From: Plazaster borealis
Lineage: Eukaryota; Echinodermata; Asteroidea; Forcipulatida; Labidiasteridae
Assembly: GCA_021014325.1 (NCBI GenBank)
Contig: CM037469.1
Location: 17,817,701-17,881,700, forward strand
Direction: 5' to 3'
Length of the DNA: 64,000 nt
Position numbers and translations under genes: made by a program. The notes beneath the pieces were generated by a model. It searched no databases, was not told the origin of the DNA, and worked only from the letters and a program-made list of their open reading frames with translations. Shown piece by piece: positions 22,829-33,076 of this stretch (the stretch's first letter is position 1; the number at the start of each line of letters is the position of its first letter).

Positions 22829-23503
22829 CTATTTATTTGCATTCCGACCAAACAGCTTTATTTCTATGTGTTTGTCCTCCCATATTGAAGAGTTCAACAG
22901 CCTGAACCCTAGTCGTGTTATTTCCTGGTATATCTTCATGCGGTTGACTCCCACTACACCTCGCTTCGCAACGATCTTCCCGGCCGCATCAACGCGATCT
23001 GCAACATTGGCGTTTTTGTTCGCGTGGGCCTCGAAGAACCGGCACAGAGTGGGGATAGCCTTCAGAGTTGCCCCTGTTCCTCTGTATATCAGCTCGCCAC
23101 TATCATAAAAGCTCAGTTCAGTGAACTCCATCTCCTGTCTGCTGCCCTCTCCCGACCGCTCATCTTTGAGTGACCCCACCCCATCTATCAGCTCCTGGAT
23201 TTGAAAGAAGTCTGCCTCCGCACTGAGGAGGTCCCACTCCTTGAAGTCAAGGGGAAGACAGAGCGAGGAGCGGCGGAGGAAGTTCAAGACGTGACGGAAG
23301 ATGGGCCCGTCTCCGTCGATGATGTAGTGGCCGTAGCTGTCTCGGTGGGTTGGGATGCGATTACTGAACATGCTACCCAGCATGGAGTCGGGATAGCGGG
23401 TCAGTGTTGCAACAGTCGTTGTGTAGAGGCTGCCTCCTACATTGAGTGTCACTAGATCAGCAGCCTTATGTTCCGTAGCTGATGGTTGCTGCGTGTGATC
23501 CAT
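22829..23503 (-). CDS. K5: KCTD6/21-like BTB/T1 protein (young subfamily)
   Basis: Intact 224-residue single-exon frame. The start is the ATG at 23503 (MDHTQQPSATEHKAADLVTL), the same position and leader as in K7 and K11. T1 domain at residues 17-115: TLNVGGSLYTTTVATLTRYP, SMLGSMFSNRIPTHRD, IDGDGPIFRHVLNFLRRS, LPLDFKEWDLLSAEADFF, QIQELIDGVGSLK. C-terminal domain: MEFTELSF, YRGTGATLKAIPTLCRFF, RMKIYQEITRLGFRLLNSS, tail IEIKLFGRNANK. Typical length for KCTD6-like proteins. Probably a cytosolic oligomeric cullin-3 adaptor. Its upstream 300 bases match those of K7, K9 and K11, so the promoter was duplicated with the gene. Confidence 0.92.
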   Translation of the reverse strand: MDHTQQPSATEHKAADLVTLNVGGSLYTTTVATLTRYPDSMLGSMFSNRIPTHRDSYGHYIIDGDGPIFRHVLNFLRRSSLCLPLDFKEWDLLSAEADFFQIQELIDGVGSLKDERSGEGSRQEMEFTELSFYDSGELIYRGTGATLKAIPTLCRFFEAHANKNANVADRVDAAGKIVAKRGVVGVNRMKIYQEITRLGFRLLNSSIWEDKHIEIKLFGRNANK

Positions 23504-23830
23504 TGCCGGCTTCCAAACCGCTGTGAATTCCTTCTTCACACGAAGAAACGGTTATTATAATCAAACTGTTTCAATCTCCAAAATATTCCCTAATTGGAGC
23601 AAATAAAATGCTTACAAACCGATCTCTGATGATGCATGTACATGTACATGTACATTGAATCCCCGTAGTAAGTGATGGCAGAATGCCTTAGGTAAAATGA
23701 GTCATCCATGTACGACCATAACATGCATAGATCAAAGTACAAATCCCGATTCAGATAGGCGATAAACGTCAAACAGCCGTCGGCAACTCTATTCGATTAA
23801 AGCATTGTGGGCGAAATAGGCAACGGCACA
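23504..23830 (-). promoter_or_regulatory. Upstream block shared by K5, K7, K9 and K11
   Basis: About 300 bases upstream of the K5 ATG recur at 29525-29822 (K7), 34153-34425 (K9) and 48792-49085 (K11). Shared words include the CCAAT-like TTTGCTCCAATTAGGGAATA (minus strand) and, further out, AACGTCAAACAGCCGTCGGC and the GATTAAAG-ATTGTGGGCG region (plus strand). Conservation may simply reflect recent duplication, but the position makes this the likely promoter and 5' leader. Confidence 0.5.
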
Positions 23831-24298
23831 CAACCGAAATTAAACCAGTAACTTTTATTTATTCAATAAAGATTTAACATTTAAAATAATTACAATACAA
23901 GACAAATACACTTTACATTTACAAATGTAATTAAACCAGTAAATAAAGATGTACCACTAAGACATAATTACAATAATAAAAAGACACACTTCACATTCTC
24001 ACATGGTATGATAATTGTCACTTGTTTAATTAACATGTGATAAAGCGGTTAAAAAGAACAATTTACAGAAAAAAAACATTTGTTGACATTCTAAAGTAGC
24101 CTACTGCTTAATGTCATTACGTTTCGATATTGATCATTTAAAGGCGCCATTTTGCGTCAAAGGAAGTCTCAGAGGGTTTTATGCAATTCTTGGAATTTTT
24201 AAAATAAAGTTATTTAAGTATGTTGACGAATTAGGAATCCGTTCGTGACAGAGTGTTTACATCAGAGTGCTGCCTTTTAGCTTCAGCTGATCAAACCA

Positions 24299-24488
24299 GT
24301 GCCCAATTTCATAGAACTGTTTAAGCAGAAAATATAAAAAAATTCTGCTAAGCAGAAATAAACAAAACACCAGTCATAAGTTGTACATGTGACATGGTAG
24401 TTTGCCTTGTAACCATATTCTGGTAAGCATAATTTTGTTGTGCTTATAGCTACTTTTTGTGCTTCAGCAGCTCTATGATATTGGGCCC
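24299..24488. mobile_element. M2 foldback/MITE
   Basis: Ends GTGCCCAATTTCATAGAACT and AGCTCTATGATATTGGGCCC are inverted; the core matches 21136-21333. Confidence 0.82.
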
Positions 24489-25136
24489 TGATCTTAACGT
24501 AAGATATTTACGGTGACACCGTGTGGTTAGATCTCTTTTGAGTGATTGGTGGATCTGAGAAGAACCGATGGACCAGAACCAGATCTTGCTGAGAGAGCTT
24601 AAAATATGATGCTACGTGAAATCACACACGAAGAGTCAACAGACCATCGTGTCATAATTTCAATCTTAAAGACCAGCTGGAACGAGAACGGCAATGAATA
24701 ATCTTTGCTGAAAATCATTTCAAATTTGTTTAATCAATTTTGTAAATTGAGTTCACATGAGAGTAAACAGAATTAATTGTAAACAAATATCAAATCAAAT
24801 GAATACCTTGATCCGGTGCTTCTAAGAAAGATTCGTGACAAGCCCGTAACGTCATCACTCACGTTACGTCATTTGTGGGAGCTCCGTTTTGCATAGCCGC
24901 TTTGTTACAATAACAAAGCAACACCCCATAGATGATGCCAAAGTATTGTCATTTTGATGCAACCTTGAGGTTGGGGTCTAATTTTTGATCGATAATTACG
25001 AATTATTCAGAAGTTTTAAAATGTCAAAATTTTAATTAAAATGATAAACAAAAACATTATAGTTAATAATTTTGTTATAGCATTCCCGCTAACTGTTTAA
25101 GCTATGAAATATGACTCTTCTGAGATCGATATCTTG

Positions 25137-25292
25137 TTAAAGGTTGGGTCATCGTTTGGTTTTTGTCAACGTAATGCTGATTTATAGGCAAAACTATCAA
25201 GAAAGATACAAGTTTCCTTACATTTTTATTTATTTTTTTGTTTTTTGTTGTTGGGGGGGGGGCTCATAACCAACGTATGACCCTACCTTTAA
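25137..25292. mobile_element. Short M4-type MITE
   Basis: Begins TTAAAGGTTGGGTCATCGTT and ends ACGTATGACCCTACC then TTTAA. TTAA borders and inverted ends like 13853-14328, but the interior is mostly deleted and a G-rich run is present. Confidence 0.65.
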
Positions 25293-25439
25293 AGTGACGC
25301 GTCTGATTAAAAATAATAATATATTATAATAATAACAATACTATAGGATTTGAGGCATTGCATGGTGAGGTATCAATATAATTAGGTTTGCGGTAACACC
25401 ATGTGTGTATCTACTTGCCAGGTAGAGTTTGTTCTTAGA

Positions 25440-25640
25440 GAACTGTCTTGCTTAATTCTACTACCGCGGAGTAGATTGTTCGGGTGTTCGGGAGACTTCT
25501 CAGTTCTGAAAAGAACTGTCCTGAAAAGAACTGTCGACAATCATGACTCTAGCAGTCAGGCAGGCGTCTATCGAATACCTTGTTCTTGTGGTAAAGTGTA
25601 CATTGGCGAGACCGGTAGAGACCTCACTACCAGGATATCC
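25440..25640 (+). mobile_element. GIY-YIG retroelement fragment
   Basis: The plus-strand frame near 25558-25636 reads GVYRIPCSCGKVYIGETGRD followed by LTTRI, the start of a GIY-YIG endonuclease domain of the type found at the C-terminus of Penelope-like retroelements. The direct repeat GAAAAGAACTGTC lies just before it. No reverse transcriptase is present. The right edge is fused to the truncated C-terminal part of K6 near 25637. Confidence 0.65.
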
Positions 25641-26490
25641 CTTAGAGTCGCTGCGGTCCCTCTGTACATTACTGATCGGTTATCGCCAAAAGAAATTTCT
25701 ATGAATTCCATCTCCTGTCTTCTGCCCTCTCCCGGCCGTTTCTCTTTGAGTGACCCCACGCGATCTATCAGCTCCTTGATTTGGAAGAAGTCTGCCTCCG
25801 CACTGAGGAGGTCCCACTCCTTGAAGTCATGGGGAAGACAGAGCGAGGGGTTGCGGAGGAAGTTCAAGACATGGCGGAAGATGGGCCCGTCCCTGTCGAA
25901 GTTGTAGTGGCCGTTGCTGTCCTGGTGGGCTGGGATTTGTTGATCACTACTGAACATGGACCCAGCATGGAGTCGGGATAGCGGGTCAGTGTTGCAACAG
26001 TCGTTGTGTAGAGGCTGCCTCCCACATTGAGTGTAATGGACCGTTCCTCTTTGATGAGTGACTTCACTGCATCTATCAGCTCCTTGATTTGGAAGAACTG
26101 TGCCTCCGCACTGAGGAGGTCCCACTCCTTGAAGTCATTGGGAAGACAGAGCGAGGGGTTGCGGAGGAAGTTCAAGACATGGCGGAAGATGGACCCGTCC
26201 CTGTCGAAGTTGTAGTGGCCGTTGCTGTCGTGGTGGGCTGGGATTTGTTGATCACTACTGAACATGCGACCCAGCATGGAGTCGGGATAGCGGGTCAGTG
26301 TTGCAACAGTCGTTGTGTAGAGGCTGCCTCCCACATTGAGTGTAATGGACCGTGTAAACGGACCTCTTCCCCCAGTAGTTGAGCAAGTGATTATGCTTAT
26401 AGTAAACGACGTTTTATAGGACGTACTTGTACATGTATAATCATGGTGCAATGAACCCGTAAGTTGAGCAGAGACACAATGGTTTTCCAT
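25637..26490 (-). pseudogene. K6: KCTD copy with duplicated T1 domain, 3' truncated
   Basis: An in-frame ATG at 26490 lies in former promoter sequence; the usual MDHTQQ or MSDLV leader is missing and the frame enters the T1 domain at SITLNVGGSLYTTT. The first T1 copy runs to ELIDAVKSLIKEER, where a second SITLNVGGSLYTTT begins: a 309-bp (103-codon) in-frame tandem duplication. In the second copy a 1-base loss near 25955 shifts the frame. Beyond it the T1 and the start of the C-terminal domain (MEFIEISF, YRGTAATLRDI) are recognisable until sequence stops matching near 25637, where the GIY-YIG fragment starts. The C-terminal half is absent. The copy has Q instead of D in AEAQFFQI. Its upstream block is K8-type. 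Confidence 0.85.
26347..26480 (-). promoter_or_regulatory. K8-type promoter block upstream of K6
   Basis: Matches the block upstream of K8 (GGGGAAGAGG, AACTACTGG-type, GCATAATCACT words on the minus strand), including TATAAAA at 26418-26412. The CRE seen upstream of K8 is not evident here. Confidence 0.5.
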
Positions 26491-27047
26491 TCTTCTGCAA
26501 AGTGTGACGTCATCAGCACCATATGGTCTGTGAATACCCGTTATGATCCTCAGTGGTGAAGTTCACACAGTTCAGTGAGCACACACCCCTACCACTTCCA
26601 TTCCAATGGGTTTCAGTGGGCGAGTTTCCGTGTCTATTTTGTGTGTCTATTGTGAACAAAATGACAAAGGATCTATTTGTGAGTTACATGAAACATGAAC
26701 GCATTAGTCGTTTGTCCATTGTCGTTGAATTTAATGGCTGTTACATTTCACCTCATTGATATATTCTGCGACAATACTCATATCACATTCAATATTTCTT
26801 TATAAATTAATTGAATACCAAATACGGGCCAGAATTTACACTCACAATAATCTAAATACATTGCTTTCTTGCATGAAACCTGCCACGTCTCAGAATTCAC
26901 AAGCGTTTGGGATCTTTTTCTTCTGCCTTTTTCGATACAGTTATCTAAGTATTCCATTGACATTAATAGGAATCTCTATACATCATGCACTGAGTGCTGC
27001 CTTTTATCTTCAGCTGAACAACCCAGATCTTTCTGAGCTTATAATCT
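26491..27047. other. Spacer upstream of K6
   Basis: No gene recognised; the open frames here have no domain or paralogue support. Confidence 0.4.
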
Positions 27048-27231
27048 GGGCCCAATCTCATAGAGCTGCTAAGCAGAAAATATTGCTTAACAATTTTCTG
27101 CTTAACAGAAATAAGCAGGATACCAGTCACAAATTGTACGCGTGACATGGTAGTTTGGCTGGTAACCTTAGTCTGGTAAGCATTGTGCTTAGCTACCTTT
27201 TGTGCTTAAGCAGCTCTATGACATTGGGCCC
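27048..27231. mobile_element. M2 foldback/MITE
   Basis: Inverted ends GGGCCCAATCTCATAGAGCT and AGCTCTATGACATTGGGCCC; core as in the other copies. Confidence 0.85.
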
Positions 27232-27887
27232 TGATCTTAAACATAAGATATTTACGGTGACACCGTGTGGTTATTGGCACCGTGACACCGTGATTAGTGG
27301 ATCTGAGAAGAATCGAGGGACCAGAACCAGATCTTGCTGAGAGAGCTTAAAATCTGATGCTACGTGAAATCACACACGAAGAGTCAACAGACCATCGTGT
27401 CATAATTTCAATCTTAAAGACCAGCTGGAACGAGAACGGCAACAAGTGATCTTTGCTGAAATTCATTTAAAATGTTTTCAATTAATTTAGTAAATTGAGT
27501 TTACATGAGAGTAAACAGAACCAATTGTATAAAAAAAACCAATAGAGTTAAATATCCTTCTCCGATGCTTTTCAGAAAGATTCACAACAAGCCCGTGACG
27601 TCATCACTCACGTTACGTCATTTGTGGGAGCTCCGTTTTGAATAGCCGTTGCAATAAATAACAAACTAACATCCCACAGCGTCAAAGTATTATCATTTTG
27701 ACGAACGCCGTCAACGGCAGACAGCTAGTTTTTCAAAGCCTTGAGGTTGGGGCCTAATTTTTTGATCGATAATTAAGAACAATTCAGAAGTGTATAAAAA
27801 AAAAATATAAAAAAATTTAAAAGATAATAAAAACCCATTATGAACAATATCATTCCCGTTAAGAACTTGTTCGGTCAAGTATAGCTG
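27232..27887. repeat. Dispersed block starting at the GGTGACACCGTG motif
   Basis: About 450-600 bases (from ATATTTACGGTGACACCGTG onward) also present after 24500, 29930, 36690 and 50100. It follows an M2 copy each time, so the two travel together as part of the KCTD duplication unit. Confidence 0.6.
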
Positions 27888-28259
27888 TTAAAAGGGTCTG
27901 TATACGTTTGGTAATGACTCAGTCTGAAAATTAATGGCAATAACAACTTACTAGGTAAGAACTTCATCAGCTTTGGAAAATATAAAGCATTTTGAGAAAC
28001 TTTTCACTTCGAAGTACTGCGGTTATGGAAAAAGATATCACTGTTTATCCCCCAAAACATTTGAATCTGAGAAGCGTGACTGACAGTAACGATTCTCCTG
28101 CATGGACATTACTGCTCCAGATTGTCGGCAATATCTCAAAAACGCTACCACCTTTTAAAATGGAATTTTCACAGGTTAGTTTTATGGTATATATCTACAA
28201 CTATATAGGATTGAAACAAACAGTGGGTTCCAATTACTAAACGTATACAATCCCTTTAA
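27888..28259. mobile_element. M3 MITE, TTAA-flanked
   Basis: Begins TTAAAAGGGTCTGTATACGT and ends AAACGTATACAATCCCTTTA plus A. The interior (GAAGTACTGCGGTT, CTCAAAAACGCTACCACC, ACTATATAGGATTGAAACAA) is unrelated to M1 although the ends are similar. A second copy is at 62530-62848 and a partial one at about 61040-61190. Confidence 0.8.
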
Positions 28260-28849
28260 GCAAACCTGACTCACTGAGACCGATATCATGTTAAGGGTTT
28301 TTGGGGGGTGAACATAATGCTGATAATTTTATTATAGACAATATTTCCAAGAAAGATACAATAAAAGCCACCTGCAAAAGTTTCAGTTGAATTTGAGAAA
28401 ACATGAACGAATTGTCACGGTATTTTTACCAAGAACGTCGAATCCATCATTGTTTAGCGAAGTGACAACGGGTACCAACCGCATCTCGCTGCAGCATCTA
28501 CAATCGGACACCACGGAAATTTGAATCTCATAAAGTCGCATGCATGCAACAACGACGACGAAAACGTCGACGACGACGGCGACGACGACGACAACGCTGT
28601 ACAAATTGATTAGGGAAACCAAAATACATGAAGCAAAAAATGTCAATAATCCAGCCAAAGGCAAGGAAAACACACTAAAAAGTTAAAGGCAAGTAAAAGC
28701 AGTAAACGGTGTAAAAAAAGTACAAGAGTAATGATATCAAAAATTACAAAACATTCAAACTAATAACAGCGAAAAACAAGATACTCACACACAACCATAT
28801 CTAACAAATGAGATAAAAAGTAGGACTACTGTTGTATAAAGGGCACTAT
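28260..28849. repeat. Partial M4 copy and GACGAC microsatellite downstream of K7
   Basis: 28290-28550 matches the interior of M4. A (GAC)n-rich stretch lies at 28551-28592. The remainder (AAGGCAAGTAAAAGCAGTAA-type text) is shared with the 3' flanks of K8, K10 and K12. Confidence 0.6.
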
Positions 28850-29524
28850 TTATGTGTTACGTCCAAACAAAATGATCTGTGTTTGAGAGGCCTCCCGTAT
28901 TGAAGTGTTCAACAGCCTGAAGCCCAGTTGTGTTATCTCCTGGTATATCTTCATGTGATTCACTTCCACGCCCGAGCAAAATGAGTACGACCCATTAGCG
29001 TTAACGCGATCTGCTATGCGTTTGGCATTAAGTGTGTTTCTGCACTGAAAGTACAACAAAAGGGTTGGGATAGCCTTTAGAGTCGCTGCGGTCCCTCTAT
29101 ACGTCACTTCGTTACTATTGAGGAAAGGAAAAAACAATTCTATGTATTCCATCTCCTGTCTTCTGCCCTCTCCCGGCTGCTCCTTTTTGAGCGACTTCAC
29201 TGCATCTATCAGCTCCTGGATTTGGAAGAAGTCTGCCTCCGCACCGAGGAGGTCCCACTCCTTGAAGTCATTGGGAAGACAGAGCGAGGAGCGGCGGAGG
29301 AAGTTCAAGACGTGGCGGAAGATGGGCCCGTCGCCGTCGATGATGTAGTGGCCGTTGCTGTCCCGGTGGGTTGGGATGCGATCACTGAACATGCTACCCA
29401 GCATGGAGTCGGGATAACGGGTCAGTGTTGCAACAGTCGTTGTGTAGAGGCTGCCTCCTACATTGAGTGTCACTAGATCAGCAGCATTATGTTCCGTAGC
29501 TGATGGTTGCTGAGTGTGATCCAT
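28850..29524 (-). CDS. K7: KCTD6/21-like BTB/T1 protein (young subfamily)
   Basis: Intact 224-residue single-exon frame. I choose the ATG at 29524 (MDHTQQPSATEHNAADLVTL), shared with K5 and K11; an extra ATG two codons upstream (29530) is specific to this copy. T1 domain: TLNVGGSLYTTTVATLTRYP, SMLGSMFSDRIPTHRD, IDGDGPIFRHVLNFLRRS, LPNDFKEWDLLGAEADFF, ELIDAVKSLKKEQ. C-terminal domain: MEYIELFF, VTYRGTAATLKAIPTLLLYF, HMKIYQEITQLGFRLLNTS, tail ILFGRNT. Compared with K5 it differs mostly in the middle of the C-terminal domain (the residues after the ATLKAIPTL motif), where the paralogues vary most. This is the likely substrate-contact part, as inferred from KCTD family organisation. Confidence 0.92.
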   Translation of the reverse strand: MDHTQQPSATEHNAADLVTLNVGGSLYTTTVATLTRYPDSMLGSMFSDRIPTHRDSNGHYIIDGDGPIFRHVLNFLRRSSLCLPNDFKEWDLLGAEADFFQIQELIDAVKSLKKEQPGEGRRQEMEYIELFFPFLNSNEVTYRGTAATLKAIPTLLLYFQCRNTLNAKRIADRVNANGSYSFCSGVEVNHMKIYQEITQLGFRLLNTSIREASQTQIILFGRNT

Positions 29525-29822
29525 TGCCATCTTCTAAACCGCTGTGCGCAACAATTTCTTTTTCATGACAATGCTAAAACTGTTTCTCAAATATTCCCTA
29601 ATTGGAGCAAATAAATATGCTTACAAAACGATGCATGGGCATGTACATTGAATCCCTGTAGTAAGTGATGCCACAATACATTGCTGAGTCATGAGTCATC
29701 ACGACCAGAGAGTATGCATAGCAACGGTAAATTCCCGATTCTGATAGGCGATAAACGTCAAACAGCCGTCGGCAACTCTATTCGATTAAAGTATTGTGGG
29801 CGAAAATGGCAAAGGCACACAT
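29525..29822 (-). promoter_or_regulatory. K7 upstream block (K5 type)
   Basis: Near-identical to the block upstream of K5, ending at the ATTGTGGGCG word. The similarity stops abruptly near 29874, where an M2 3' half begins, marking a duplication breakpoint. Confidence 0.5.
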
Positions 29823-29873
29823 ATTTAATTAAACCAGTAATTAAAGATGTAACATTTAAACAATAATTTGGTT

Positions 29874-29920
29874 GTGCTTGGCTACGTTTTGTGCTTCAGC
29901 AGCTCTATGAAATTGGGCCC
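29874..29920. mobile_element. M2 fragment (right half) at duplication breakpoint
   Basis: Only the 3' part of M2 is present (TTTGTGCTTCAGCAGCTCTA then TGAAATTGGGCCC). The same text is part of a complete M2 at 36482-36676. Confidence 0.75.
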
Positions 29921-30846
29921 TGATCTTAAACATAAGATATTTACGGTGACACCGTGTGGTTAGATCTCTTTCGAGTGATTGGTGGATCTGAAAAGAACCA
30001 ATGGACCAGAACCAGATCTTGCTGAGAGAGCTTAAAATCTGATGCTACGTGAAATCACACACGAAGAGTCAACAGACCATCGTGTCATAATTTCAATCCT
30101 AAAGACCAGCTGGAACGAGAACGAGAACGGCAGCAAGTGATCTTTGCTGAAATTCATTTCAAATGTTTTCAATCAATATTTAGTAAAATGAGTTCACTTG
30201 AGATTAAAAAAAATTAATTGTAAAAAACCCCAAATCATTTTGAATACCTCCGGTGCTTTTCAGAAAGATTCGCGAAAAGCCCCGTAATGCTGATTTATAG
30301 ACAACATTTTCAGAAATATACAATAAAAGTCACCTCTGCAAAAGTTTCATTTGAATACAGTGTCTACTTGTTGAGAAATCATGAACAAACTGTCACGGTT
30401 TTTCATCAAGAACGTTGAATCCATCCACGTTTTGGCGAGGTGACATTGTTGGGTAACATTAACATGTGCACTTCAGACAAAATAATGTCGCAGGGGTAGG
30501 ATGCTTACTATCATTACCATTGCAAGTATACTTTCGATATTTTGTATAATAGGGGCCTAAATATTTATTATTATTATTTTGTATTATTATCTTTCTTTTT
30601 TTTATATCTTTTTTTTTGATTGGGGGAATCAGACACAAGACAAAAGAAGTAAAAATGCAAATAATCCAGCCAACGGTAAGAAAAACACCACTAAAAAGTA
30701 AAGGCAAATAAAAACAGCAAACGGTGTGAAAAAATCTAAATACAAGATTAAGCAGGTATAACAAATTACCAAACAATAAACATTAATAACAGCAAATACG
30801 AGGCATAAAAAAACCGTACAGTATGTGTATGAAGCTAACAATGGCG
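29921..30846. repeat. Downstream flank of K8 (duplicated module)
   Basis: Nearly identical to 36677-37718 and similar to 50080-51155. Includes the GGTGACACCGTG block, a partial M4 and a T-rich stretch. Compared with 37200-37330, about 120 bases are missing here after CATTGTTGGGTA. Confidence 0.7.
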
Positions 30847-31560
30847 TTATTCATCGGTGTTACGCCCAAACAAAATGATCTGCATGTTAATTTCGTCCCT
30901 ACCCATGGAAGTGTTCAACAGCCTGAAGCCCAGTCGTGTTACCTCCTGGTATAGCTTCATGCGATCTAATTCTTCGACCCCGTCTTGCTTCGTTGTGATC
31001 GAACCATTATGAGTAGTAATATCGTAAGGTATGAATTGTCCGACCGGCTGCGTGTAGAACTGTCTGGCCTGCTGCCTGACCATGTGCAAAGTTATTTCAT
31101 GTTGATGGCTAAGCTTGCGGGAATTTTCAAAGCACAACCAAAGGGTTGGGATATCCTTTAGAGTCGCTGTGGTTCCCCTGTACGTCACCTTGTTTGTGTC
31201 GAAGAAAGAAATTTCGATGAATTCCATCTCCTGTCTGCTGCCCTCTCCCGACCGTTTCTCTTTGAGTGTCTTCACTGCATCTATCAGCTCCTGGATTTGG
31301 AAGAAGTCTGCCTCCGCACTGAGAAGGTCCCACTCCTTGAAGTCAAGGGGAAGACAGAGCGAGGGGTGGCGGAGGAAATTCAAGACAGGGCGGAAGATGG
31401 GTCCGTCCCTGTCGATGTTGTAGTGGCCGTTGCTGTCCCGGTGGGTAGGGATGCGATCACTGAACATGCGTCCCAGCATTGAGTCGGGATAGCAGGTCAG
31501 TGTTGCAACAGTCGTTGTGTAGAGGCTGCCTCCTACATTGAGTGTCACTAGATCGGACAT
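30847..31560 (-). CDS. K8: KCTD6/21-like BTB/T1 protein, second young subtype
   Basis: Intact single-exon frame of 237 residues from the ATG at 31560 (MSDLVTLNVGGSLYTTTVAT). The same start is found in K10 and K12; only a GTG lies further upstream in frame. T1 domain: LTCYPDSMLGRMFSDRIPTH, IDRDGPIFRPVLNFLRHPS, LPLDFKEWDLLSAEADFF, QIQELIDAVKTLK. C-terminal domain: MEFIEISFFDTNKVTYRGTT, then an insertion of about 30 residues relative to K5 (HQHEITLHMVRQQARQF and following), and RMKLYQEVTRLGFRLLNTS, tail ILFGRNTDE. Compared with K5, the canonical R of LTRYP is C and G of DGDG is R. Role inferred from family: cullin-3 adaptor. Confidence 0.92.
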   Translation of the reverse strand: MSDLVTLNVGGSLYTTTVATLTCYPDSMLGRMFSDRIPTHRDSNGHYNIDRDGPIFRPVLNFLRHPSLCLPLDFKEWDLLSAEADFFQIQELIDAVKTLKEKRSGEGSRQEMEFIEISFFDTNKVTYRGTTATLKDIPTLWLCFENSRKLSHQHEITLHMVRQQARQFYTQPVGQFIPYDITTHNGSITTKQDGVEELDRMKLYQEVTRLGFRLLNTSMGRDEINMQIILFGRNTDE

Positions 31561-31790
31561 TGCAGCTCCAAGTGCTATGCTGGTTGCTGATGACGTATTG
31601 CCGTATTCTATTACTAGGTGTACGATTCTTGCACGCAGTAGTTTCACATATAAAACGGTTCTCTTCCCCTAGCAGTTGAGCGAGTGATTATGCTGGTAGT
31701 AAACGAAGTTTTATAGGACATGTACTTGTACATGACTGTATGTTATCATTTTAATCAACGAACCTGTACCGATGACGTCAAGGTTTGCAA
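31561..31790 (-). promoter_or_regulatory. K8 core promoter: CRE plus TATA
   Basis: On the minus strand, a perfect cAMP-response-element palindrome TGACGTCA at 31780-31773 lies about 60 bases upstream of TATAAAA at 31715-31709. This predicts transcription starting near 31680 and a leader of about 120 bases before the ATG at 31560. The same pair is found at 46413-46406 and 46348-46342 in the duplicated copy. The motifs are seen; their use is inferred. Confidence 0.5.
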
Positions 31791-33076
31791 ACTGCATTGC
31801 GAAACAATGATTTTCCATTATTATGCAAAGTGGTTAACAAAAATGTCATTAGTACAAAGGTCTATTTAATCCCCGTTGTGAGTAGGCCTATGTTGCGAAA
31901 CCGACCAAAGGTAGAAGAAACACCCAAACCAGCTGAACAAACACTTCTTCAACAAGATAATATTACTAAAAGTGTTGTGTCATTGGATTGTATACCTGTA
32001 AGAATGTAATCGCCATTATAATAAATGGGCATTGCCTTCGGATTGGGTGCTTTTGGGCTATAAAAGCGTCTGTTATGAAATGAATAATGAAACGTTGAAA
32101 GTCGAATAATACTAATAGTGATTCACATACATTTCCCCGGTGAAAAAATATGTGTTTTTTGTTTAATTTCATGACAGAAGACAAGGCACGTACAGACGAG
32201 GTAGGGCAAAACTCACTAATTACAACACACTATGTGTGTGTTGTGAATGAACAACTCTTACAAATAGAATAAGGAGCAATTCCAAACAGAAATCAATTAG
32301 TTTACTAGATCTAAGGCAATGTGCCTCTTTAATGTTTCACTTTTTCCCACATTATCTTAGGAATTACAGTACATGTTTTTCTTTCAATAAACACAAAGAT
32401 CCACACACCGTGATTATGTCCACTGCTCGTCTGCCGGGGCTACACGGAACTATTTCAGTTCGTGCTTTATAATGTCTATGATAGTGTTTTAGTTTAAGTA
32501 GTTAGACTCCAGAGTGCAAAAGTGTTTGTTTGTTGTGAACGTACGAGTCAAACCATGGTCAAACCAACAAAGTTAATTCCTTGAACGGGGTAGGGTGATG
32601 GTGGGGGTGTTCAGAGACGTCATCCTAAATAAAGAGATATTTATAAAGCGCAAACAGTTGCAGATCGTTTCCGCCTCAAGGTGCCTAATACAAGCAAAAT
32701 GGATTAAAAAAAAATATATTAAAAAACAACGATAAGTAAAAAATTTTACAACAAATTACGTCTGGCCCAGACAAATACACAGTCAGCTAAAAAAATGAAC
32801 TAGTTATAAATAGTTGTAGAAAATAAATGATAGATCTTGAAGGGAACTCTGTTATTATACACTTTGATGATCAAGCCAACATTGTTGGGAATTGAAACCT
32901 TGTGTATTGTTTGTACCCCCACCAACCATCGGCGAATTGTTTAGAAATTTCGTTTGAGCTCCCCGGCTCCCTCCTTCGACTAAAGTTTCTTCAGCCCATG
33001 TTTATTACCGGGATGGGGGGGGGGGGGTGAAGTCCCCTCCGAAATTTAATAGGCTTGATTGGCGACGTTCATTTGG
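31791..33076. repeat. Upstream module of K8 (duplicated)
   Basis: Nearly identical to 46420-47711 and similar to 52030-53130. At 32635-32740 ATTTATAAAGCGCA followed by CCGCCTCAAGGTGC resembles the 3' end of a CR1/L2-type LINE. A poly-G tract lies at 33014-33026. Confidence 0.6.

Larger units (their letters stand above)
23831..25400. repeat. Repeat-rich interval between K5 and K6
   Basis: Contains fragments of the ATGGTATGATAATTGTTAC unit seen as an array at 34.4-36.1 kb (near 24005), an M2 copy at 24299-24488, a copy of the block starting TTTACGGTGACACCGTGTGG (24510), and a short M4-type element at 25137-25292. The same order of modules recurs upstream of K7-K12. Confidence 0.6.

Noticed and set aside
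26756..27145. 129-residue plus-strand frame
   Set aside because: Its end lies inside an M2 element and no domain or paralogue is seen.
30629..30841. Hydrophobic 70-residue frame downstream of K8, also at 37501-37713
   Set aside because: It recurs only because the flank is duplicated; the K12 flank breaks the frame and the composition reflects A-rich DNA.
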